A stretch of DNA of 64,000 nt from contig SKTZ01000021.1 of assembly GCA_007122335.1 (NCBI GenBank), forward strand, positions 19,406 through 83,405, read 5' to 3'. The number at the start of each line of letters is the position of its first letter. The stretch's first letter is position 1. Origin of the DNA: Bacillota bacterium (lineage in GTDB: Bacteria > Bacillota > Halanaerobiia > B1SED10-174). A model generated the notes under the pieces. That model searched no databases and had not been told where the DNA came from. It worked only from the letters and a program-made list of their open reading frames with translations. Made by a program: the position numbers and the translations under genes. This document shows positions 9,151-18,503 of this stretch, one piece after another.

Positions 9151-10354
9151 TAAACACGTTTTTTCTGAGGAAAATTTTTTTTACAGGGGGATTGACCGGG
9201 AGGGAAACAGAGTTAAGGGAAGGATAGAGGCGCGAAATTCTCGGGAAGCACTGGAAGTTCTTGGGGACAAGGGGTATATAATCCTCAAGCTTAAAAAGAA
9301 AAAAAATATGAAAAAGAGAATCGGGCTGAGGATAAAAGGGGAGGAAAAGCAGTTGATTTTTTTCTCCCGCCAGCTAGCAATCCTTTTGCAGGGAGGGTTA
9401 CCTCTTGGCCAGGCTCTGGATTTACTTGCAAACCAGGCCACCGATAAAAAAATGAAAGGAATTTTCCGGGAAATTAAGGGTCAGATCATGCAGGGGTACT
9501 CGCTTTTTGCGGCAATGTCAGGACACAGGGGTTTTTTCCCCGAATTTTTCCTGCAGATGATTAAAATGGGAGAAGAAGCCGGCCTGACTACAAAAATTTT
9601 ATTTAATATGGCAGAACATTTTGAGCGGAATCTCCAGTTGAAAAGAGAAATCAAAGAAGTTTTGCGCTACCCTATTTTTGTTCTGGCAGTCGCCCTGGGG
9701 GTAATGGCTTTCCTGATTTTTAATGTTCTTCCCTATTTCTCCTCTCTGTATCTGGATTACAGCCCGGAATTGCCCTTATTGACCCTGAGGTTGGTTAAAG
9801 CCAGCGAGTTTATTAGAATGAACTTTTCCCATTTATTAGTTTCCTTTATGCTTTTATTTCTGTTATTCAGAACCTTGAAATTTGAGAAAAAAATAAATTT
9901 TTGGCTGGATATACAAAAAGCGAGATTCTCGCCAACAAAAAAATATTTTTGGGCCTTTGTGGGAAATAATCTCAGCCTGTTATTAAAAGCAGGGTTAACG
10001 GTAGACCGAAGCCTAGAAATGGTGGTGGAACAAACTGAGAACCAGTTTTTAAGGGTTGGGTTGGAGAAGGCAGAAAAGGATGTGAAGGGGGGAGAATTGC
10101 TTTCCAATTCACTGCAAAAATGGCTCAATCCTGATCCCTTCTTTATCTGTATGCTTCGAATTGGTGAGGAAACCGGAAAAGTGGATGAGATGACAGGCCA
10201 GGCTGGTTCATATTACCTGGAGGAAATGGAAAACTGGCTTAAAAATATGGTTTCTTTTCTGGAACCCTTACTGATTTTACTTGTTGCTGGCCTGGTTGGT
10301 TTGATCATGATAGCAATGGTTTTACCCATGCTGGATATGATCCAGATCTGGTAA
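9134..10354 (+). CDS. pilC: Type II secretion/T4P inner-membrane protein PilC/GspF
   Basis: Two GspF repeats (LLQGGLPLGQALDLL; LLKAGLTVDRSLEMV) with TM segments; overlaps pilB. Confidence 0.9.
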   Translation: MFGEDNKHVFSEENFFYRGIDREGNRVKGRIEARNSREALEVLGDKGYIILKLKKKKNMKKRIGLRIKGEEKQLIFFSRQLAILLQGGLPLGQALDLLANQATDKKMKGIFREIKGQIMQGYSLFAAMSGHRGFFPEFFLQMIKMGEEAGLTTKILFNMAEHFERNLQLKREIKEVLRYPIFVLAVALGVMAFLIFNVLPYFSSLYLDYSPELPLLTLRLVKASEFIRMNFSHLLVSFMLLFLLFRTLKFEKKINFWLDIQKARFSPTKKYFWAFVGNNLSLLLKAGLTVDRSLEMVVEQTENQFLRVGLEKAEKDVKGGELLSNSLQKWLNPDPFFICMLRIGEETGKVDEMTGQAGSYYLEEMENWLKNMVSFLEPLLILLVAGLVGLIMIAMVLPMLDMIQIW

Positions 10355-10395
10355 AGGGAAATCGGTTTGATAATTTTTTCTGGAGGAAGTTTTAA

Positions 10396-10866
10396 ATGCG
10401 CAAAAAGTTTTACCCGGAAGAAAAGGGGTTTACATTGCTGGAGGTTATCCTGGTCCTTTTATTGCTGGGGCTATTATATTCGATAATTATGGGAGAAGGC
10501 TGGAATGTAGGTGCTTTGGATCTTCAAAAAAAGGCCCGCCACCTGGCAACTGATTTGCGCTGGGCCCGTTTCAGGGCAATTCAAACCGGGAAAGAGCATT
10601 ATATAAACCTGGAACTGGAACAAAACAGGTACTGGATTTCGCAAAAAAAGGGAGAAAAGATTGTTGAATTAATGGAGAGGGAGCTTGGAGATGGGGTGGA
10701 ATTGGTAGATTTTTCCCTGGCCCAGCCAGTTTTTCATTTTTCTTTAACCGGAGCTCCCTCACGTGGTAATACCATTACCTTGGGGGATGAAAAGGGTCAG
10801 GCCCGGGTTATTACCCGGGTGGGAACAGGCCGGGTCAGGGTCAGCATTGAGTCGAAGGAGGGATAA
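10396..10866 (+). CDS. Prepilin-type protein (GspH-like)
   Basis: EEKG|FTLLEVILVLLLLGLLYS class III leader. Confidence 0.8.
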   Translation: MRKKFYPEEKGFTLLEVILVLLLLGLLYSIIMGEGWNVGALDLQKKARHLATDLRWARFRAIQTGKEHYINLELEQNRYWISQKKGEKIVELMERELGDGVELVDFSLAQPVFHFSLTGAPSRGNTITLGDEKGQARVITRVGTGRVRVSIESKEG

Positions 10867-10869
10867 TGT

Positions 10870-11235
10870 TTGCAGAATGATGGATTTATTCTCTGGGAAG
10901 TCCTGTTTTCTATGGTCCTGCTGGCCATAATCCTGGCTTTTATTTCCGAAGGCTGGTTGACCTGGAAAAAGATGGATAGTCAGGCCGAAGTTCTCGGGAG
11001 AGGGGTTTTTCTGGGGCAAAAGCAGATGGAAGTTTTGCTGGAAACCGGAAAAGGGGAAACAATTGACCGGGGAGAAAAAGGGTTTAAAATTCAATCCAGA
11101 ATGGAACCGTGGGAAAATCTTCACAAGGCCCGGGTTAAGATTAACTGGGAGCAGAGGGGAAATTTAAGGGAAATGGAATTTATCACACTTCACACTACTG
11201 AGTGTATTTTCAGGGGGAAAAGGCTTGATGAATAG
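10870..11235 (+). CDS. Prepilin-type minor pilin
   Basis: QNDG|FILWEVLFSMVLLAIILAF with Glu+5; TTG start. Confidence 0.7.
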   Translation: MQNDGFILWEVLFSMVLLAIILAFISEGWLTWKKMDSQAEVLGRGVFLGQKQMEVLLETGKGETIDRGEKGFKIQSRMEPWENLHKARVKINWEQRGNLREMEFITLHTTECIFRGKRLDE

Positions 11236-11704
11236 GGGTTTTCTTCTGTTAGAAGTCCTTCTGGCAATTTTTCTTGCGGGGATTCTCTGGATGAGCCTGA
11301 GCACAGCGTACATCAGGGTTGGAGAAAACTGGCAAAATAGCAGTGCTCGATTTGATATCAGGCAACAACAGCGGGTAGTTATGGAGGAAATAATCAGGAA
11401 AATCAGGCAGGCTAAACCGGGAACAATCAGGTTCCTTGAGGGGCCTGATGCCAGAGGAGTTTACACCCGCCTGGAAATGAACCTGAATTACGAACCGGAG
11501 AGAGCAATTGCTTTTTACCAGAGAGGAGAAAACATTTTAAAAGGTGTTAAAAACCCCGGGCGAGAACGTTTTACCGGGATGTCAATAGCTTTAAATGCTG
11601 GAAAAATTGTTTTTAAGCCCGCTGATGGGAGAATAATTGTGAAAATCCAGGAAGAAATCAGTTCTTTGGAAAGCGAGGTTTTTGTCCGGGAAGGAGCGGA
11701 TTGA
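11225..11704 (+). CDS. Prepilin-type minor pilin (GspJ/PilW-like)
   Basis: MMNRG|FLLLEVLLAIFLAGILW; overlaps neighbours by a few nt. Confidence 0.7.
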   Translation: MMNRGFLLLEVLLAIFLAGILWMSLSTAYIRVGENWQNSSARFDIRQQQRVVMEEIIRKIRQAKPGTIRFLEGPDARGVYTRLEMNLNYEPERAIAFYQRGENILKGVKNPGRERFTGMSIALNAGKIVFKPADGRIIVKIQEEISSLESEVFVREGAD

Positions 11705-12099
11705 AAATGGGAAAGGAAGGGTCTGTTTTGGTTCCAGTCCTTGTAGTGTGTATTGTTTTTGCGGCAACCCTTGGTGCTCAATACCGGGAAAGTCGCCTGG
11801 AACTGATGATTAACAATAACCTCTACCGGAAACAAAAACTTTTTTACCTGGCCGAGGCTGGCCTGGTAAAGGGTTTTTACAAACTTAAAGAAGAACCCGA
11901 TTGGAAACCGGAGGAAAATTATTATTCCCTGGGACCCGAAGAGGGTTTTTCCCTGGAAATCTGGGAAAAAGAATGTGGTCAATATCTGATATCTAGGGGT
12001 TGCAAAGGAGAAGGAGAATTCTACCTGACAGCAAAATTCAAGGTTTCCGACAACCCTAAAGGTGTTGAATTGCTCTGGTGGAAAGAGGGTTTACCCTGA
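11701..12099 (+). CDS. PilX/GspK-like minor pilin lacking Glu+5
   Basis: KEGSVLVPVLVVCIVFAATLGA hydrophobic helix; MINNNLYRKQKLFYLAEAGLVKGFYKL matches the PilX-type AFYLAEAGL segment. Confidence 0.6.
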   Translation: MKMGKEGSVLVPVLVVCIVFAATLGAQYRESRLELMINNNLYRKQKLFYLAEAGLVKGFYKLKEEPDWKPEENYYSLGPEEGFSLEIWEKECGQYLISRGCKGEGEFYLTAKFKVSDNPKGVELLWWKEGLP

Positions 12100-12140
12100 A
12101 TTGTGGGAGATGATGCAATTTGTAGAGAGGAGGGCCGGTT

Positions 12141-13070
12141 TTGTTTGCTCTGGACCTGGGAGAAAAAAACTTAAAAATAGTTCGTTTTTCCTCTGAAAAA
12201 AGATCTAAACTCAGGCCCGTAGACTACTGGATAAAAGAAATTCCAGCGGGTTTGTTTGGAGAAAAGGCTGTTAAGGACAGGGAGGGGGTGAAAAAGTTAT
12301 TAAATATTCCCCTGGGAAAATCTGGGCTTAATTCAATCTCCCTGAGAGTTTCCCTGCCCCGGAGCAGAGGGCGGTTAATGGTATTTGATTTTCCTTTGCT
12401 GGGCAAAAAAGAATTGAAGGAGGCGGTTAAATGGGAAATGACCCGGTATCTTTCCTTTCGGGGAGAGGAAGCTTTATTTGATTTTGTCTGCCTTGAGAAA
12501 GGTAATAAGAAGCAAAAAATTGTAGCAGGGGCAATCTGTGCGGAATTTTTTAGGTCTTTTTTTAATTTCCTCAACGAACTGGGAACCTTTAAATATGAAA
12601 GGATAACCCTGGCGCCTGCAGCCCTGTTTCCCCTTTGTTCCAACGGGAAAGCAGATCATGTCGTCCTGGATTGGGGGTGGGGCGGGGCAACCCTTGTTTT
12701 TATGTCAAGAGGTGTTCCCCTTTTAATAAGAAACCTATCAATCCAGGAAGAAAATGAGTTTAATGAAATGGAAAAGAATAATTCAGAAGGATACTTTATT
12801 AGAGTTAAAAAAGAAATTGAAAGAGCCCTGTTACATCTCCCCCAGAAGAGCAGTTCCTGGGAAATGGAGAAAATGATAATTACCGGAGGTAAGGCGCTAA
12901 AAAATGGGTTTATTGAATTCCTCGAGAAAAATTTTAAAGTTCCGGTCCGGTTTCCCGAATATTTTTGGCCTGAAAATCAAAAAGAACAGGTTTTGCTCTC
13001 AGCGGCTCTGGGGTTGGCCAATTTGAAAAGGAGAAAAACATGGAAAGAATTGATTTTACCAGATATTTAG
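12141..13070 (+). CDS. pilM: Type IV pilus assembly protein PilM
   Basis: LFALDLGEKNLKIVRF...VKWEMTRYLSF...HVVLDWGWGGATLVF...IITGGKALKNGFIEFLEKNF: actin-like PilM signatures; followed by PilN/O/P/Q-like ORFs. Confidence 0.8.
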   Translation: MFALDLGEKNLKIVRFSSEKRSKLRPVDYWIKEIPAGLFGEKAVKDREGVKKLLNIPLGKSGLNSISLRVSLPRSRGRLMVFDFPLLGKKELKEAVKWEMTRYLSFRGEEALFDFVCLEKGNKKQKIVAGAICAEFFRSFFNFLNELGTFKYERITLAPAALFPLCSNGKADHVVLDWGWGGATLVFMSRGVPLLIRNLSIQEENEFNEMEKNNSEGYFIRVKKEIERALLHLPQKSSSWEMEKMIITGGKALKNGFIEFLEKNFKVPVRFPEYFWPENQKEQVLLSAALGLANLKRRKTWKELILPDI

Positions 13071-13582
13071 AGGGAGAAAAAAGGGTTTCCAGATCGGCCC
13101 TCAAATTAGTTTTGCTGGCCCTGGTTCTGGTTTTGCTTGTGTTAAATTATTTTCAATTAAAGGGAAATTTGCTCTCCTCTCGGGAAGAGCTAAAAAGTTG
13201 GCGGGGTAGGCAGGTTGAACTTGAAAAAAGGCTTTCCCAGATGAATTTATTGGAAAAGAAGCTGACAGAAAAAAAGGACCAGCTAAATTTTTTTAAAGAA
13301 AAAATCCCAAAAAATAACTTAAATGATATTATATGGGAGTTGTTTTTTAGTATACCCAGGGGGGTCCACTTAACCTCCCTCAGGGCTGATAAAGAAAAGG
13401 GTTTTGTTCTGGAGGGATACCTGGAAAATGAAAATAAAAGAGGGGACCTGGAAAAAAACCTTTCCCTTGTTTTTCCGGAGAAAAAGAAAGTTTTTAAATT
13501 AAAAGATCCCCAAACAAAGGAGAATGGAAAATGGTTCGTTCTGGAGGTAAAACCCGGCCGGGAGGAAGATCGAGATGAATAA
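13040..13582 (+). CDS. pilN: PilN-like assembly protein
   Basis: One TM, coiled coil, then LNDIIWELFFSIPRGVHLTSLRADKEKGFVLEGY; position after pilM. Confidence 0.7.
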   Translation: MERIDFTRYLEGEKRVSRSALKLVLLALVLVLLVLNYFQLKGNLLSSREELKSWRGRQVELEKRLSQMNLLEKKLTEKKDQLNFFKEKIPKNNLNDIIWELFFSIPRGVHLTSLRADKEKGFVLEGYLENENKRGDLEKNLSLVFPEKKKVFKLKDPQTKENGKWFVLEVKPGREEDRDE

Positions 13583-14090
13583 AATGAATTTTTTGATAAT
13601 TACCATGGGCCTTGTTTCCGGATTAATTTTTTTCGCAATATTTCTTCCCATGCGCGATCAAATCGAAGAAAATAGGGAATTTCAGAACCTAACCAGGGGC
13701 TTAGTAAATGAACTTAGAGCCCGGGAACAAAGACAAATAGAATTAAAGACAGAGCTTGAAAAACTGGAAGGGGAGCTAAAAGAACTCGAGGAAGAATTCG
13801 TCAAAAACCATGAAGAGATGCAAATGTTTAAAAGTTACTTTGTCGAAAGGGCCAAGGCAAGACAATTAACCGCAAAAGAACTGGAACTAATATCCTCTGG
13901 AGAAAGCACTCTACTAAAAGGAAAATGGAAAGGAAATTTCATTGATTTGCTGAGTTTTTTACAGGACCTTGATACTGTTCCCTTTTTTTTCGAGTTACTT
14001 AAGGTCCTTTTCCAGGTAGAGCAGGAACTGATCCTTGGGGTTACCGGGAAAATTCCTCTAATAAAGGGTGGGGATTTAAATGATTTCTAA
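13575..14090 (+). CDS. PilO-like assembly protein
   Basis: N-terminal TM, long coiled coil, then GNFIDLLSFLQDLDTVPFFFELLKVLF; position in the cluster. Confidence 0.6.
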   Translation: MNKMNFLIITMGLVSGLIFFAIFLPMRDQIEENREFQNLTRGLVNELRAREQRQIELKTELEKLEGELKELEEEFVKNHEEMQMFKSYFVERAKARQLTAKELELISSGESTLLKGKWKGNFIDLLSFLQDLDTVPFFFELLKVLFQVEQELILGVTGKIPLIKGGDLNDF

Positions 14091-14532
14091 AGTCGGGGAA
14101 AAGCTGGCAATTTTCATTCCGGGAGCAATTGTATTGCTCCTCGGGAGTTTTTTAATAACAAACTTAGGGCAATCTCCTTCGAGAAAACCCGTTCCAGAAA
14201 TTCTTCCTGAAAAACCTTACCGGATGAAAAATGAGGAAAAAGCTCCAGTTTTTGTCTACCATAGGGAAAGGGAAATTCCCCCTGATCCTTTTTTAAAGGA
14301 GGTGGAGAAGATTAAAAGCAGTCTTCCCCGTCCAGACGATTTAAAAGCTCGGGGCATAATCAGGGGTCGGGAGGTATACCTGGCAATAATTGAAACTCAG
14401 GAAGAGGTTTATCTGGTTAGAAAAGGCGATGGATTTATGGACTGGGAAATTGAGGGGATATTTTCTGACCATATTGTCCTAAGTAAAATTCCTGGGGGAA
14501 CTTTTTATTTTTTACCGGTAGGTGGTGATTAA
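14080..14532 (+). CDS. PilP-like small membrane protein
   Basis: One TM; DDLKARGIIRGREVYLAIIETQEEVYLVRKGDGFMDWEIEGIFSDHIVLSKI resembles PilP/GspC homology region; position before the secretin. Confidence 0.55.
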   Translation: MISKVGEKLAIFIPGAIVLLLGSFLITNLGQSPSRKPVPEILPEKPYRMKNEEKAPVFVYHREREIPPDPFLKEVEKIKSSLPRPDDLKARGIIRGREVYLAIIETQEEVYLVRKGDGFMDWEIEGIFSDHIVLSKIPGGTFYFLPVGGD

Positions 14533-14534
14533 TT

Positions 14535-16112
14535 TTGGAGAAACTGTTGATTTTTTTCTTGTTTTTGTTTTTAATTATTTCCCCCGTCGAAGCAAATGAG
14601 CCTCTGGTTGAGGTTACATTTAAAGAAGCTGAATTGAGCGATGTTTTAAGGGGGCTTGCAGATATAGGTGGAATAAATATTTTAATTTCTAATGAGGTTA
14701 AAGGAAGAGTCTCGGCTCATCTGCAGGGGATTTCATTTTCAGAGGCCTGGGAGGGAATTCTTTACACCCATGGGCTGGATTATTTTAAAAAAGACAATCT
14801 TTATCTAGTTGGCTGCTCTGATCTGATAGCCCAACTAAGTTCCAATGAGGCCATTAAGGTTTTTGACCTTGAAGGCAGGGCCCCCGAGGAAATCCAAAAA
14901 TTGATGGGTGAAATTTTTCCCGGACTCAAAATAGCTTTGGATATCAATAGTTCCAGCCTGATCTGTAGCGGTGAAAAAGAAAAGCTTAAAAAGGTCGAAG
15001 AAATCTTATCCCAGGTTGGTGCCCCCCTTAGTAAAGAAAAGGTGAGGGTTTTGGAAATTGATAATATTCAATCGGAAAATGCGGTTGAAATAATCTCCCA
15101 ATTGTACCCGGGACTTACTGTAATAACAAGGGGAGGAGATCAGATAATAGTGAAAGGGTTCCCGGAAAAAATAAAAAAAGCAAAAAAAATAATTGAAGAA
15201 ATTGATTATCCGCTTCCGCAAAAAGAAATATTAGTTAAAGAGCTGGAGTATGGAGATCCGGAGATTTTTGAACCCCTTTTGCAGGAGCTTTTTTCGGAAA
15301 TAGAAATTAAAACTGATAAACGCATGCAGCGGCTTTTGTTAAAAGGAAAACCGGAAAATTTAGAAGAAGTGGTCCCTGTAATCGAAGAGATGGATCAACC
15401 CCGGGAATTGATTCTTGTTGAATTCCGGATTGAGGAAGTTTCCAGCCATTTTATTAAAGAAAAAGGATTGGACTTAGGACAGTTAGCCAACATAGATTTA
15501 TTTGAAGAAGGGTTTTTATTGCATGGAGAGGGAATTAGATTAAACCTGGAAAATTTTTTGAACCTGATGGAAGAAGAAGGAGTTTCGGAAACTCTGGCCC
15601 GCCCGAGTCTAACCACTCTGGAAGGAATTGAGGGGATACTCCATATCGGGGACAGGATTCCAGTTCACGGAGAGAGAATAAATAATGATGGGGACCAGAG
15701 GATAGATTACCTGCAAACCGGAATCATAATCTCTTTTACCCCAAGGCTTTCTGAGGGGAAGTATATCACGCTTGAGGTTCGGCCAGAGGTAAGCAAAATT
15801 GGAGAGGAACTGGTTTCGGGTTTTCCCCGGGTGAGCACCAGGGAGGTAGAAACTGTCGTAAGGGTGGAGTGTGGAGAAACATTTGCCTTGGGAGGACTTT
15901 TGCAGGTTGAGGACCGCTTTAGAAAAAAAGAATTGCCCTGGTTTCGCAAATTACCCCTGATTGGATCCTGGCTTGGTTCTAATAAGGAAAATAAACTGGC
16001 CACAGAATTAATAATTTTTATTACCCCCCGGGTAATCAGAAAAGATGGAGGAAAATCCCCGGGGAATCAAGAAGAAATAATGAAAAAAATGGATTTCAAG
16101 AAAAAACAATAG
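14535..16112 (+). CDS. pilQ: Secretin PilQ/GspD family outer-membrane channel
   Basis: Signal peptide; VTFKEAELSDVLRGLADIGGINILIS (STN/N0), N1-type repeats, ARPSLTTLEG...IPVHGERIN...GIIISFTPRLSEGKYITLEVRPEVS...VRVECGETFALGGLL...IGSWLGSNKE...ELIIFITPRVI secretin core. Confidence 0.9.
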   Translation: MEKLLIFFLFLFLIISPVEANEPLVEVTFKEAELSDVLRGLADIGGINILISNEVKGRVSAHLQGISFSEAWEGILYTHGLDYFKKDNLYLVGCSDLIAQLSSNEAIKVFDLEGRAPEEIQKLMGEIFPGLKIALDINSSSLICSGEKEKLKKVEEILSQVGAPLSKEKVRVLEIDNIQSENAVEIISQLYPGLTVITRGGDQIIVKGFPEKIKKAKKIIEEIDYPLPQKEILVKELEYGDPEIFEPLLQELFSEIEIKTDKRMQRLLLKGKPENLEEVVPVIEEMDQPRELILVEFRIEEVSSHFIKEKGLDLGQLANIDLFEEGFLLHGEGIRLNLENFLNLMEEEGVSETLARPSLTTLEGIEGILHIGDRIPVHGERINNDGDQRIDYLQTGIIISFTPRLSEGKYITLEVRPEVSKIGEELVSGFPRVSTREVETVVRVECGETFALGGLLQVEDRFRKKELPWFRKLPLIGSWLGSNKENKLATELIIFITPRVIRKDGGKSPGNQEEIMKKMDFKKKQ

Positions 16113-16124
16113 GGAGGCTTTTAA

Positions 16125-17195
16125 ATGAAGGAAAGGATTGAAAAAATAAGGGAAGAGCTTGGAAATAATAACCTGGACGGCATTATTATAAACCACCCCT
16201 CAAACCGATTTTACCTGAGTGGTTTCACCGGCTCTGCAGGCACGGTTATGGTAACTGCAAAAAAGGCGATGCTGATTACCGATTTCAGGTATACCGAACA
16301 GGCCCAAAATCAGGCTCCTCACCTGGAGATAGTCGAGCATGACCTGAAAAAAATGGATACCCTAAACCAATTAATAGCAGGGGAAGGGTTAAATAAAATT
16401 GGTTTTGAAGCCGACTTTGAAACTTTCGCAACTGTAGAACAACAGCTAAAGGGTAAAATCGATAACGTGGAATGGGTTCCCACCCATAATTTGGTGGAGA
16501 AGTTCAGAATATATAAAAGCGCTGCTGAACTTTCTTTTTTGCAGGAGGCAATTGATCTTGCCGACCAGGCCTTAGAACATATATGTGGCTTTATCAAGCC
16601 GGGAATGGCAGAGCGGGAAGTAGCTCTGGAATTGGAATTTTTCCTCCGTAAAAAGGGAGCCAAAGGGAGTTCTTTTGATATCATAGTCGCCTCCGGGCCC
16701 CGGGGTTCTTTACCCCACGGGATAGCAAGCGACAAGATAATTAAAGAAGGGGAACTTGTGGTAATTGATATGGGAGCCCGTTTGAACGGTTATGCTTCTG
16801 ATGTTACCAGGACTTTTGCGATCGGGAGCGCAGGAGAAAAAGAACGGAAAGTCTATGAAACCGTTTTAGAAGCTCAATTGGCCGCTATTGAAGATATTAA
16901 ACCGGGGCTGTCCGGACAGGAAGCAGATAAACTATCCAGAGATGTTATCTCTGCTGAGGGTTATGGAGATAATTTTGGCCACGGACTTGGCCATGGAATT
17001 GGAATTGATGTGCATGAAAGCCCCCGTTTGAGTCCCGTTAGCGAAAACAACCTGGAACCGGGAATGGTTTTTACCGTTGAACCTGGAATTTATCTCCCTG
17101 GCTGGGGTGGAGTCAGAATTGAGGATATTGTTGTAATGGAAGAAAATGGGGTCCGAAGCTTGACCAGAGCACCTAAGGAGTTTAAAATTATATAA
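16125..17195 (+). CDS. M24 family Xaa-Pro aminopeptidase/dipeptidase
   Basis: SNRFYLSGFTGSAGTVMV; VIDMGARLNGYASDVTRTF; FGHGLGHGIGIDVHESP; FTVEPGIYLPGWGGVRIED. Confidence 0.93.
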   Translation: MKERIEKIREELGNNNLDGIIINHPSNRFYLSGFTGSAGTVMVTAKKAMLITDFRYTEQAQNQAPHLEIVEHDLKKMDTLNQLIAGEGLNKIGFEADFETFATVEQQLKGKIDNVEWVPTHNLVEKFRIYKSAAELSFLQEAIDLADQALEHICGFIKPGMAEREVALELEFFLRKKGAKGSSFDIIVASGPRGSLPHGIASDKIIKEGELVVIDMGARLNGYASDVTRTFAIGSAGEKERKVYETVLEAQLAAIEDIKPGLSGQEADKLSRDVISAEGYGDNFGHGLGHGIGIDVHESPRLSPVSENNLEPGMVFTVEPGIYLPGWGGVRIEDIVVMEENGVRSLTRAPKEFKII

Positions 17196-17239
17196 GCTGA
17201 AATAGGGGAATGGGCTTAACCCCAGATAGGAGGTAAAAA

Positions 17240-17806
17240 ATGATAAACACCAACAACTTCCACACTGGAATAACTATTGATATTGAAGAAGGCATCTGCA
17301 CTGTGATTGAATTTTTGCATGTCAAGCCCGGCAAGGGTAGCGCTTTTGTCCGGACCAAATTAAGGAATATTGAAACAGGCGCGGTTTTTGAAAAAACATT
17401 CCGGGCGGGGGAAAAAGTAAAAAAAGCTCATCTTGACGAGAGAGCAATGGAATTTCTCTATCAATCAGAAGATCAGTTTTATTTTATGGACAGGGAAACC
17501 TTTGAACAAACAGCAATTAACGCGGTTGATCTGGGAGAAAATATTATTAAATTTTTGAAAGAAAATTTAGCTTTAAAGGTTAAATATTACCAAGGGCGGG
17601 CTGTAACTATTGAACTCCCTACTTTTGTTGAACTTGAAGTTACCCAGACCGATCCTGGTGTTAAGGGAAATACGGTTTCTGGAGGAACCAAACCCGCTCA
17701 ACTGGAAACAGGTGTAGAAATTAATGTTCCACTTTTTATTAATGAAGGTGATATTGTAAAAGTCGATACCCGCTCGGGAGAATATATGGAGCGAGTTTCC
17801 AAGTAA
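17240..17806 (+). CDS. efp: Elongation factor P
   Basis: EFLHVKPGKGSAFVRTKLRNIETG...TFRAGEKV...AMEFLYQSEDQFYFMDRETFEQ...VPLFINEGDIVKVDTRSGEYMERV. Confidence 0.95.
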   Translation: MINTNNFHTGITIDIEEGICTVIEFLHVKPGKGSAFVRTKLRNIETGAVFEKTFRAGEKVKKAHLDERAMEFLYQSEDQFYFMDRETFEQTAINAVDLGENIIKFLKENLALKVKYYQGRAVTIELPTFVELEVTQTDPGVKGNTVSGGTKPAQLETGVEINVPLFINEGDIVKVDTRSGEYMERVSK

Positions 17807-17827
17807 TAACTGGGTAGAGAAATTTAT

Positions 17828-17857
17828 ACCCGGGGTTTTCGCTCCGGGTGTTTTTTT
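17828..17857 (+). terminator. Rho-independent terminator after efp
   Basis: ACCCGG-GGTTTTCGCT-CCGGGT then GTTTTTTT. Confidence 0.8.
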
Positions 17858-17982
17858 CCGCGGAAGAAGCAAAACAGGGATTTTGTTTTTTAAAAGGAAA
17901 ACGGTTCTGATTGTAGAATTTAGTTAAAGTACAGGTTTGGATAATTCAGGAAAGAAACAGGTGTTAATTTGGAGGTGGAAAA

Positions 17983-18480
17983 ATGTACCAACCAGCCCAT
18001 GATTATGGAAGTGTTCATATTGCCGATGAGGTAATAGCAATAATTGCAGGTCTAGCGGCAACGGAAATCGAGGGTGTTAAAAGTATGACCGGGGGTTTTG
18101 GCGGTGGCCTTGTCGAACTTCTTGGGAAGAAGAACCTTTCCAAGGGGGTAAAAGTTGAAGTTGGAGAAAAAGAAGCCAAAATTGACCTTTACCTTGTAAT
18201 TGAATATGGCGCCGTGATTCATGCCGTTGCCACTAAGGTCCAGGAGAATGTAAAAAAAGCCGTGGAAGGAATGGCAGGGCTTAAGGTGGTTGAAGTTAAC
18301 GTTTTCATAACCGGGATCGATACTCACATGCCCAAAGAAGATGAAGAAGAGGAAGAAGAAGAGGTTAAAGAAGAAACTGAAGAAGGACAAGAGGAGCAAA
18401 AAGAGGAGGATACCAAGGCCAAAAAACCGAAAAAAGGGAAGAAAGAAAAAAAAGAAAACGAGGAAAAAAAAGATAAATAA
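17983..18480 (+). CDS. Asp23/Gls24 family envelope stress protein with charged C-terminal tail
   Basis: VHIADEVIAIIAGLAATEIEGVKSMTGGFGGGLVELLGKKNLSKGVKVEVGEKEAKIDLYLVIEYG; tail EEEEEEVKEETEEGQEE...KKPKKGKKEKKENEEKKDK. Confidence 0.9.
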   Translation: MYQPAHDYGSVHIADEVIAIIAGLAATEIEGVKSMTGGFGGGLVELLGKKNLSKGVKVEVGEKEAKIDLYLVIEYGAVIHAVATKVQENVKKAVEGMAGLKVVEVNVFITGIDTHMPKEDEEEEEEEVKEETEEGQEEQKEEDTKAKKPKKGKKEKKENEEKKDK

Positions 18481-18503
18481 AGGACTTTATAAAATAAGGG
18501 GGG

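Noticed and set aside
9134-14532. Repeated 4-30 nt gene overlaps in the pilus cluster as possible frameshift errors
   Set aside because: Each ORF has its own start and its own complete domain or leader; this is translational coupling in a tight operon.
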